DNA from: Colletes latitarsis
Lineage: Eukaryota > Arthropoda > Insecta > Hymenoptera > Colletidae
Assembly (NCBI RefSeq): GCF_051014445.1
Contig: NC_135147.1
Coordinates: 26,750,479-26,814,478 of the forward strand
Direction of reading: 5' to 3'
Length of the DNA: 64,000 nt
A program made the translations under genes and the position numbers. This document shows positions 1 through 10,100 of this stretch, in pieces (the first letter of the stretch is position 1; each line of letters starts with the position of its first letter). The notes beneath the pieces are model-generated. The model saw only the letters and a program-made list of their open reading frames with translations, had not been told where the DNA came from and did not search any database.

Positions 1-13
1 TAGTCTAGAATTT

Positions 14-853
14 TTATACAATGTCGGCCCGTTTCTCCGAAATAGAATTTTGTGTTTCGTCGAGCGATTTTATACCGATTTTAAGGTAGATTCGATGTTT
101 GGTATGTTCTAGAAGGCATACTACAGAGTATAACACGGTTATAAATAGGGTCTCACCGATGCACACTAACGTAGTTTGTACTGGTTTTTTCCAGTCGAGG
201 ATTTTATAAATATAATGGTAACCGTTCTTGTCTAAACCACCGGCCAAATAGTATATTACCGAGAAGACGATGAAACCGAACATTATAGTAAAACACCACC
301 AAATGTTTCTTAATCTAAACGGTACATTCGTTACGCAAAAATCAATTACCATTAGAATACTGTTACATACATGAAGCATGATATTTAAGGGATCCAAACG
401 ATGGATCTTGGGATCGTAAATGCTGCACCAATAAGTGATCGTAACGCCGAGCGCAATATTCGTAGTCACTACGTAAAGGAACCAATAAGCTTTCTCCGTT
501 AATCCTGACGTTAACGTAGATGGATTGAAGTCTGGTATTTTTTGCAGTTTCCATCTTCTCGATACAAGAAGTCCGCCGAGGAGGGCCTGAGACAGGCCCA
601 TTACCAAGTCCCAGTTGGTCAAGTAAATCGGCCATGTGTCGTACGCGCCCATCGGATTGTAGCTACCGAATTCGAAGATCGAACACACGACGATGCAGGC
701 CCAGGCCATGAAAATTAACCAACGGTAGAGCAAGTACCAGGTGGCTACGTGCTTCTGGCATTTCGGCTCGGAAAATAGTCGTGCGTGCGGCGGTTCGTCC
801 TTTTTGTAAAACCATTTCCTGGCTACCTCTTGGCACCAGAGTTTGTTTACCAT
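14..853 (-). CDS. rost: Protein rolling stone-like, multi-pass membrane protein
   Basis: This is a complete 279-residue frame without introns, from ATG at 853 to TAA at 14-16. It has several hydrophobic segments, for example around residues 45-65, 85-100, 120-145, 160-175 and 185-205. Order and spacing resemble the rolling stone family, including the LTNWDLVMG and KAYWFLYVVTTNIALGVT stretches. In Drosophila, rolling stone is needed for myoblast fusion, but the family has several insect paralogs, so that specific role is inference. A possible acceptor (aaattgcag, minus strand) about 13 bases upstream of the ATG suggests a spliced 5' UTR. The 3' UTR lies outside the window. The family call is confident; orthology to the fly gene itself is less sure. 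Confidence 0.85.
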   Translation of the reverse strand: MVNKLWCQEVARKWFYKKDEPPHARLFSEPKCQKHVATWYLLYRWLIFMAWACIVVCSIFEFGSYNPMGAYDTWPIYLTNWDLVMGLSQALLGGLLVSRRWKLQKIPDFNPSTLTSGLTEKAYWFLYVVTTNIALGVTITYWCSIYDPKIHRLDPLNIMLHVCNSILMVIDFCVTNVPFRLRNIWWCFTIMFGFIVFSVIYYLAGGLDKNGYHYIYKILDWKKPVQTTLVCIGETLFITVLYSVVCLLEHTKHRIYLKIGIKSLDETQNSISEKRADIV

Positions 854-3800
854 CGCTCGACGACCTGCAATTTAAATTCGTAACTGTTAACGATGTTCGA
901 TGTTGATAAAAAAAAATTTGTACCTGGTATACCAGCTGCACCGTAACGCGTCGTTCGAACACTTTTTTAGCAGAGCTTTGCAAATTAGCGATACAAACTG
1001 CCTTCGAACAATTACCGATCACTAGTAACTAATTAACGCGACATTTCCCTCTACAGAATAATTTAACATAATAACACGTCAAGCGCGTCTACTATTTGAG
1101 GCAGTAGTAATTATTCGCCAAATGACGGATATTTGAATTTCCTGGTACGCATATTAATAAAACATGTGTGGTCATCGTTTCCGGTGTGCTTCCCGCTCAA
1201 CATTTTTGCACAGTTCAAAATCGACTACGGTCACGTAAGTACCTGGGATCGATCGTTGTATAATTTTCTTAGGAAAGAAAATTGTTTAAATTTACAGAAT
1301 AACGAGAGAAATGTATGTTTAAATAGTTCGATGGCAAGCGTGACGTCGATGGAGAATTGCACGAGGTTCGGCGGTAATTTCGAAGAAAGACCTCGCTACG
1401 GTATCACTTACATGATGAATATTGTACGAGTAGGAAAAGAAGTCGTTTTAGAATCGACAAACTCCGATACAACGCCGACACCATCTCGTACGTGAGAATG
1501 TTTGCCAGAAGCCAGATAAGTGAAATAATACCGTCACCCTAGAAGCGGAAACCTAACCTCTACGGTGTCATTATTTCGCTGCCGTGGATGCAGCCATATT
1601 GATTCCAGTCAAACGATTACGCTTCGAGCGCGAAGAACAGCGTTCGTTCAACTATTTTGCCCGTCAGTTTTGGTTTACGAATGAACAGGAATTCAACAGA
1701 ATGATTCAAAGCCCATCGGGAAACTTACAGTTTTTAGAAATTCCCAAATATATTTTTGAAGATCGAACGATATCGATCGAGGCATTAAAACGTTATAAGC
1801 TAAACGCAATCACTTCATCTAAGTGCAGCTGCAATAGTTACGATTTACTTTAAACTTTATCGAATTCGCGATAAGATATCAATGCCGGAATCGCATAGGA
1901 CACGGAAGGATAAACGTTTCAATTAAAAAATTTCGTGTTCCACGTAAGCTTATCTATGAACAAACATTTCTAAGAATTAATCTTTCTAGTAATTTTCAAT
2001 ATTTTCTTATTTACAGTACAGTTTCGCGAACCCAACGGAGAACAAACAGTATCATATAATAGGATTCAGAGTACACCTCGCTTTTAACTGTTGATACGTC
2101 TGGAGTTTCAGACAAATAGATTCAATTCGAATTATAACAGTATAACGATGGAGCAAGCCGAAACGTAGACGTTTCTCGCGTGGAAAGATATCGAAATGTT
2201 CCATTGTACATGTTCCCGATAACGATTAAACGTGTGTACAAGTGCATCGCACTGTTTATAGAGTGTAACAGTTGTAATGAAAAGGGGAGGAATGGCTCGC
2301 GCCATATACTCGAGTCGTGATTGAAACTTATCGAGGTGGAACGGCGGTGTGAAATCTTTAATCGCATTCTATGCACACCGGCAAAGATGGAGGTTAGTTT
2401 GAACTAATTAACCTTGTTGGCTCGGGGCGCCGAGGTTTGCACGGACAGCGCTGCGAACTCACGCATCGCACGTAGAGGTCGTGACAGTGCGGTCAATCGG
2501 CCAATACCAATTACCCGTTAATTTATTACAATCTTTCGTCATTACCGATTTGCTCTCGTGAGCACAGGTAGCGGACACCGCCCCACCCCGCCCCTCCATG
2601 GGAACAAATGTACGCGCTTGTTCGAAACTGCATTTTTTTCACGCGCCAATTGTTTTCAGTTAAAAAATAAATGGCGATGCCGGACAACGGCGTAGGAGCA
2701 TAGTATTATACACTCTAATTCGATAATAGGTAAGCTGTAACGCGAAGAACAACGGAAGAGAATAGAAAACTTAAAAAACGACACCTTATTAAAGCGTTTC
2801 TTATCAACGGTACACGCGATTGGCATCATTTATAATCGTATGCATTAACTCTGAGACTAAAAAAAATTTATATTATTGTGGATAACTTCTTCGACGATAT
2901 AACCAAGTTCCACCGATCTACGACGAGTAAATCGTTAAAAAAAAAAAAATCAAAAATGTACCGCGAGGATCGAAGTTTTTTTAAATTCGAGAGAATCCGT
3001 AAGCACACCACACACCGTATCGTTGTTAGGAAAGGTATAGAAGGAGCTTGGCTCGAGTCGTCGAGGACTGCGATGCAATCAATATGTCCGTCGATCCCTT
3101 CTCGATCCCGTCTGGCCCCACTGGTAACAGATGCACCACGATCTGTCTGCACCATAGCACGCCTGACCCAATACTGATCAGTCTTCTGGTCAAAACCCTA
3201 TGCCATGACTGAAATCAATTCGATCTGTGCATTATCCTATCCCTCCCCCCGCCCTTTCCTTGACTATCCATTTAATCACCCCCCAAACAACACGGAGATC
3301 AGTGTACTTTTACGGAACGCGCGACGTTTGTCGAACCCAACGGTTGAAACTGTTTCAAACTATACGGACCCTATAATTTTCATCGTACCGTTCGTAACAG
3401 ATTTTTAATCTCTACAATTATCTAGCCAAACTTTGACGTTAATCGAAACATTAATTTACGTATAAGAAAAATATTTCTTTGCAGTTTTACAGAATTGATC
3501 GTACAAAGTTACGCGACTCGACGGGGAATCCCTAAAACGAAATGCGACCTTTCGATGCAAAATGGTTCCCCACTCCTGGCCTAGGTCAAGACACAGCGAA
3601 TGTCCGTCAGTTATACGTGTGTGCATACCGATCTCTTTTTTTCTGACGCACAAAAAGAACAGAAGGTCGTTTTTTGCGTACCGTGGCGTGACGCAGATGG
3701 ACCTGCGGAACATTTCTACGTACCAACGTGTAACTGTACCAGGTGGAGAAGAAATTTAACTGCTGAAATGCTCTTACAGAAAATCACGCTGGAGTCCATT

Positions 3801-3948
3801 TTGTATAATGCCTCTGAACCTAATCGTAACCCTCAACGAGAGGTAAATGATCCTATTTATTTTTTAGTTTAGACCACCCATTTGTCGACCTTCCTTTCTC
3901 AGAATATCGCTGTTATGTTATTGAAAAAGAATCCACTGTTTAAAAATA
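854..3948. other. Intergenic, no recognised gene
   Basis: Several frames of 60-120 codons occur (for example 1133-1495 and 1584-1853 on the plus strand). They show no recognisable domain and no convincing joint splice model. The plus-strand frame 3600-3841 ends at a good donor (gag|gtaaat) but matches nothing I know. No RNA gene was seen. Confidence 0.5.
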
Positions 3949-4080
3949 AGATATATTATTGACTTATCGGTTTCGTCAGATTACTGCTTATGTTTCAGAG
4001 GGCTAGCTCTTAAAAGCTCGAGAGGTTTGCCCTCTGAAACATAAACAGTGTGACGAAACCGATAAGTCAGTAATATATCT
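3949..4080. repeat. Near-perfect 132-bp palindrome, fold-back MITE
   Basis: The left arm starts agatatattattgacttatc and the right arm ends gataagtcagtaatatatct. The arms are about 55 bases each with only a few mismatches, around a short AGCTCTTAAAAGCTC-type centre. The whole sequence could fold into one long hairpin. It looks like a small non-autonomous inverted-repeat element. No clear target-site duplication could be fixed. Confidence 0.8.
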
Positions 4081-4154
4081 AAAAACTAATCTTCCTCTTA
4101 AAAAAATGTCCCAAAATATTTTGTCACCAAGCTCTCAAGATTTTCAACGATAAA

Positions 4155-4640
4155 CCAACATCAGCACAACACGCTACACAATTTTTAATCGAGAAACGTC
4201 TATTACCCTTCTTTTTACTAGGCATCGAACTTCCCAGAACACATGTCACAAAACTTGGATTTATCAAGGCTGCCCTTTCTAGTGAAAGACATCGAACACC
4301 CTAAATATATCGACACGTGATTTTCAAGATTTTCCTTTCGCCGCTGGTTAACGAAACGTGTTCAACGACTGCCACGATGGGCACAACGTATCGCGAAACT
4401 TTGAATTATTCAAACCCGTTTTCCTGTTGCGACGTCGAGTTTGTCAAAAGTTGCGATTCCGACGAAGGAAAATGCGTGTTGGCAGGCAATGTAAACCTTG
4501 TATACATCGACGATAAGCCAACGATATAACGGGGAAAAAAAATTGTCCACTAACCATGGACACAACACGTCACGCAACTTTGAACCAAGGAACGTCCGTC
4601 ATCCTGTTCTTCTATCAGACATCGAGCCTCCCAAAACATT
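4155..4640. repeat. Three diverged tandem units
   Basis: Related blocks begin near 4158, 4379 and 4559. They share cacaacacg..acgcaa..tttgaa. The first and third also share a gaaacgtc..catc..cttct tract and a gacatcgarcytcccaraaca tail. Identity looks roughly 65-75% by eye. This makes the open frame at 4317-4529 less likely to be a real exon. Confidence 0.45.
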
Positions 4641-5148
4641 CTGACGCCAGGATCCTTCAGGATTAATTGTTTCGACACTGTTCGACGTAGCACAAAACGG
4701 ACGACAGCACGTGCGGCGGATATTCAGGATCCCCTCGCGGCTCGAAGTCCGAGCGAAGCCAAGCACGAGGCGACTCTGCACGTTGTGGGAAGCGAATTTA
4801 AAGAAAAAAAAGGAGATTAACGATCGCAAGACACACCGCATGGCGAGGTGGTGGGCGCCGTGAACCGCAGATGATCCTTGATCCGGCCGTCGATGCAAGA
4901 AATCTTCCCTGACAAGCCGCGAACTTCGATTTCCTCGTACTCGGGAGGCATTTGGAGCCCGGCTCGAAGAAGAATTATCCTGTTCGACGTGAGCCTGGCC
5001 CGTGACTGCCCGGCAACACCGGCTCCGCGTGCTTCGAATCAATATCAATCCCTGTGCACCAGCTGGTGCCCCACCGTCTTCTACGCCACTGTCCGCCGCG
5101 AAATACATTTTCCACACGTTCTGATAATGAAACTGCCAACGTTTCTTA
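4641..5148. other. Locally GC-rich stretch without recognised gene
   Basis: Open frames run on both strands here (minus 4599-5117, plus 4878-5264). They overlap antiparallel, are Arg/Ser-rich and match no family I recognise. They are more likely a consequence of base composition than genes. Confidence 0.4.
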
Positions 5149-6651
5149 TACAGGGTGTTCGGCCAACCCTGGGAAAAATTTTAATGGGGGATTCTAAAGG
5201 CCAAAATAAGACGATAATCAAGAATACCAACTTGTTGATGGAGGCTTCGTTAAAAAGTTATTAACGTTTAAAGTTCCGCCCGTACTGAATTTTTTTCTCG
5301 AAACTGAGTAGGATTTCGAGGGTATGTCTAATGACCAAAAATGCTTGCAATTGCCCCTTGCAACTAAAAATAATTTTTCCAAAACGATTTGAAATTTTTT
5401 TTTCCCGTCGAAAAATTTCACACCTTTTCGAATTTTTTTCTAAAAAGTGGGTAGGATTTCGGGGGTATGTTTATTCACCAAAAATGATTGTAATCGACTT
5501 CTGCAACCGAAAATAATTTTTTTAGAATGATTTGAAATTTTTTTCGCCGAAAAATTTAATAATAATAATAATTAGTATTATTATTTTCTTTCGATTCTTC
5601 GACTAATATGAGACCACTTTTCTAAATGCTGATAATGGCTGTTTATTTTACGTAATTGTAAAAGGTATCGTTCGCTATTATACTGTCTAGTTATACCGCC
5701 AAAGTCTATAATAAAGCGTTAAAGTACTGTCGTCGACACGAACGGACATTATTGCGCAATAGTTCGCTCGAAGACAAAGGCTCGGTACAGTGAGCGAATA
5801 AAAGATCCGATTCGCAGCGCGTTAATGAATGGAGCAACGCGTGATGTTATTATATTAGTCAATGGGGGCTTGATGCTGAATTCTGAGAGCGCGTAGGTGA
5901 CCCACGTGCGTGAACAAAAATGTTCGAAACGGTGGCGTGAGTCTATGCGATTATCTTGCAATGAAATTAAGCCTTCCATGGCGATGGACTTAACTGGTCG
6001 CAGTCGGTACGAACCGTATCGTCTTCTTTTATTAATTGATTTTCGTATAGGGTTTCGCGGTGGAGATGCCAGTCGACACCTTCGCAACCCTCGCGTAAAA
6101 CTAACCGTGTCCACGGAAAAATAAAGGTTTACCACGTATCGTATTTAACGCGTCTGCTACTGGATCGAAAAAGTATTTTCACTTTTTCTGACTAACCGCG
6201 AGAATACATTTTGTTATAAATGACATGAAATTAAAAAATTTCGAATCGTTCTAAAAAAATTATTTTCAGTCGCGGGGGCCAATTAGAATAATTTTTGGCG
6301 AATAGACATACCCCCTAAATCCTAACCATTCTCGAGAAAAAAATTCGAGAAGGTACGAAATTTTTCGACAAAATTAAAAAATTTTGAATCGTTCTAAAAA
6401 AATTATTTTCAGTTGCGGGGGTCAATTGGAATCACTTTTGGTCAATACACATACCCCCGAATTCCTACGCATTTTCGAGAAAAAAATTAAAATAGATGGA
6501 CAAATTACCGTTCTACAGCCGGAACTTTGAACGTTAATAACTTCTCAACGAAGCCTCGATCAACAAATAGGTATTCTTGATTTTCGTCTCATTTTATCGT
6601 CTAGAATCTCTCATTAAAATTTTTCCCAGGGGTGATCGAGCACCCTGTATA
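5149..6651. repeat. Fold-back element copy 1 (ACAGGGTGTTCGGCC family)
   Basis: The left end is tacagggtgttcggcc at 5149. An inverted partner ends caccctgta at about 6650. The arms (5149-5560 and 6185-6651) contain the same modules in opposite orientation: a TTAATGGGGGATTCTA block, a GTTGATGGAGGCTTCGTTAA block, and repeats of a CGGGGGTATGT module. The roughly 620-bp centre is unrelated sequence without a recognised gene. Two further copies are at 9907-10201 and 46931-47450. No transposase is visible, so this is non-autonomous. Confidence 0.8.
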
Positions 6652-7168
6652 TGAATTTCATAGGATTTGAAGTGTCGAGTCTGTCGAGTTTCGACCACTT
6701 CCTCCTATTGTAACGACTCTCTTTCTCCGTCGAGTTGGTCGGTTACGTTGGTGGTAACTTTCGCCACTGGGGCCCAAGTTTTAGGAATGTTGATCGTTTT
6801 TTACGTGTAAAATTACTTGTAAAATGATTGTAAATGGTTCGAAAGCCATCGATTGTCACGAGGCGTGCCTCGTGGCTCCTTCAGCCGAGGACCAGAATTT
6901 TATAAATACACGGTACCACGCGGAAGAGACGGTGTGCCGGTGGACCGAGTTTCGTGGTTCGTCGGTTTACGAGACGGCGCGCCGTTCGTGTACCAAAAAT
7001 AATCGGGACATCTAGCCGGTCTCTAGCGAGGAGGCTTGGAAACGTTAAGGTAAACGTGGACGTGCTGCCGGTTTCTGCTCGAGAACAGGATGAGGTGATG
7101 CATCGGGACTCGCCCTAGAGCTTATCCGCGGCTTGGCGACAAATACGTGACTCTTGATTACGAAAAAA
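6652..7168 (+). promoter_or_regulatory. Upstream region of the first alpha2delta gene
   Basis: This lies between the fold-back element and the ATG at 7169 and probably holds 5' UTR and promoter. It contains a 63-codon frame at 6824-7015 that could at most be an upstream ORF. No TATA box or transcription start can be assigned from sequence alone. Confidence 0.3.
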
Positions 7169-10100
7169 ATGACGAGGTTCGGTTGCAGTTTATTAGTTCT
7201 CGTCGTCTGTCTTCACAGCGCCGGCTGCCTCGTCAGAGACACACGCAAGTGAGTAACGTTGTCGCTTAGAAACCTATTAATAATTAGCGTTGTTGTTAAC
7301 AGGGGATATAAATTAGTCGTAAGTTTAAGCATATCACGGCGCACGATTTGACAAACGTGCCTCTCGAAATATTATACACAGGATATAACCGTCTGACAAC
7401 GTATTAGATATTTACCGACCAAGATCATGTTTCGCACGTCGAGTACGAAACACGATATTCTTGTCGAATATCTCAGCCGACTATCCGGTATCCGCGCGAA
7501 CGATAAACGGGAGTCAAACGTTTTGCTCGTCTGCGAAGTTTCGTTTAAGCTGATACGTAACAGTTCGGAGGATTAAGCTCGTATCTCGGTATCGAGAAAC
7601 AATGACGATACGTGTAATAAAGTTACAACACAAAAAACCGTATCGAAGATCGTAAAGAAGATAGGAATATGCATTTGTATTCAGTCGTTGAACGGCTGAA
7701 TGGATGTTGCAGAGAACAATGTCAGTGGTACTTATTTACGAATTGCATGCGTGTCGAATTAATCTTCGTAAGAAGCATTGCAACGAAGACACGGAACTGC
7801 GCTAAAGTAGTTCCAGTAGGACTCGATCGTCAAATTTGAAGCGGATGTTGTTTTTGTTTACTGATTTAGTTTCGAATGGAATGTTTCCAATTTGACGATC
7901 GCGTTTACGGAGCTGTTGGCGATCGATTAACACGTTCCGTGCCGTGATCCGTAACCATTTAGTCCGGTCGGTAATCAAACGGAATTCTAGGAATTCCTGA
8001 ACCGTGCAGTGTGTCTAATCGTGACTGATACTCTTTCTTTCGCAGAATGACGCGATGGGCGGAGACCTTGGGCGCCGAATTATGGGAACTCGCGGAGAAG
8101 GTGGCGAGACCGGACGAACTATTAAGCGTAAGTACAATTATAGTTCGCGCGAGCAAGCGAGTACATACATCAAAGAATGCACGCATGATCGCGTGTTCCC
8201 CCCTTTTCCCCCTTCCCCTTACTTCCTCTACCATTATCGGCTGATCGCCGCGGCGATTTCGTTACGCCCTCGTGCGTGATTATTGTCACTCGCAATAAAC
8301 AAAGCAAAGGGGTAACGGAGCAGAGGAGGAGAAGAAGAGATAAACGGCGAAGAAAGAAAAAGTAACGCCACGGAGCGTGTAATTGCGTCGATAAGGGCGT
8401 AAGAAAAATTGATAAATGGCTAATCCGATAGATAAATAGAAAACTGAAGAAATTGTTAAGAAAAAGTCGCGCGATAAAGGGTCGCGACACTAGGACGTAT
8501 CGACCTATGATAAATTGATGCGTCGAACCGTACCTCCGGAGATAACGTCTTCGTTGATAATTTTTCTGTAATCAATTGTTGGGGCAGTCCAGTACCGATA
8601 CAGAAACGATTGTGAGTTTATCAAATCGAATTACAATTGTTTGTCGAGGATTGGAATTATGCGTGGAGGAGCTTTAAAGCTCAGCTTTCGTGCACAGATG
8701 CCGCCTGTGGTACATTTACAATATCGAATCGTCTTTGTTTACACCATTGTTTCACTTGTTGAGCTTCCTTTCCCGAATTGCCAATTTTCCACGAACGTTA
8801 ACGATCCTCAAAATCGACATTTCAGGGTAATGCAATGACGCTGCATTCTGCGTCCTCGTGAACACCTCGTGGGTGTCGTTATTAATAGAAGCGAGCCAAG
8901 ATTTGTAATACAATAAACCGTTACCCCCCCTTGGACGTCCGAACTCGAGCACCGCGTGGGCCGAATTAAGGAATCCAGCGACACTTTTGTGTATCTTTTG
9001 AGCCAGGAACGATATAAGAATCCAGCCCGCAAGTGCATGCATATTTCAGAAGGCCACGTGGTAAAATCGGCCAACGCAAAGGCAACCGTGGAACGTTGCC
9101 CTATCCCGTAATGTCGCGAGCGCCGTCAGACAATCGGTTTCGCCCTTTTAACGAAAGAATGCGGCATTACCAGGCGAAAACGCAGCTGCCGCGTTCACAG
9201 AGCCCAGGTGGAAGTTAGGCGAAGGGTGAGGAGCCAGCTGACATATCCGTGTTATGTTCGTCCGAAAATAAATACGCTGCGTCGCGAAAATATTCGAAAC
9301 TAGAAATGGTCAAAATATGCACGATTTTGTGGCGAACATGGCGGCGATAGGTCGGTACTTTTCGCTTGGTACTAAAACTGTTAATAAATAACGCGTTGGG
9401 AAGGTATGGCTGGGCGGTCGGGGCCCGAAAAACGCGACGATTTTGCGGGCAAGAAATTAATAACACGTTCGTAGCCGGGGGAACGAAGGAAAAAGCGGTA
9501 GAATCCAGGTCAAAAGGCAGAACCCGCGTAACAGTAATCCTCGATGAATTCCAGAAATACAAAGCGATGAATACCCGGGTGGAGGACAAGTCCGGGGACA
9601 AATTGGTGAGCATAATCAGCGAGAACGTCGGCAGGATGCTAAGGAGGAAGATGGATGCAGTGACCTGCATCCGGATGGAGGCTGAGAAGAGCTCGGAGAA
9701 TTGGATCGACGACGACGACGGCAATTTTACTTACGTTTCGGGGAAGTACAGCCCCGTGGTCAACCAAAAGGAGACACCTGTTCTTCCGGAGAACATGGAG
9801 AAAAATTCAGGCATTTACAGGTCTCGATCTTTCGAAACTTACGCTAGAATCGCCCTCAAGAGACTGTTCAAATGTTAAATTGTTCTGTTACTATTTGTAA
9901 ATATTATACAGGGTGTTCGGCCACCCCTGGGAACAATTTTAATGGGGGATTCTAGAGGCCAAAATAAAACGAAAATCAAGAATATCAAATTGTTGATGGA
10001 GGTTTCGTTAAAACGTTATTAATGTTTAAAATTCCGCCCGTACTGAATTTTTTTCTAGAAAGTGGGTAGGATTTCGGGGGTATGTTAATAACTTTTTAAC

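Noticed and set aside
4599..5117. 172-codon frame on the minus strand
   Set aside because: It overlaps a plus-strand frame of similar length, is Arg/Ser-rich with no domain, and runs into repeat units. Composition explains it.
5749..6135. 128-codon minus-strand frame inside the fold-back element, as a possible transposase
   Set aside because: No catalytic motif or similarity to a known transposase is visible, and the antisense strand is also open.
9366..9554. N-terminal part of the long frame before alpha2delta A exon 3
   Set aside because: The alpha2delta similarity begins after the ccag acceptor at 9551-9554, where the phase also fits exon 2. The earlier part is intron read-through.
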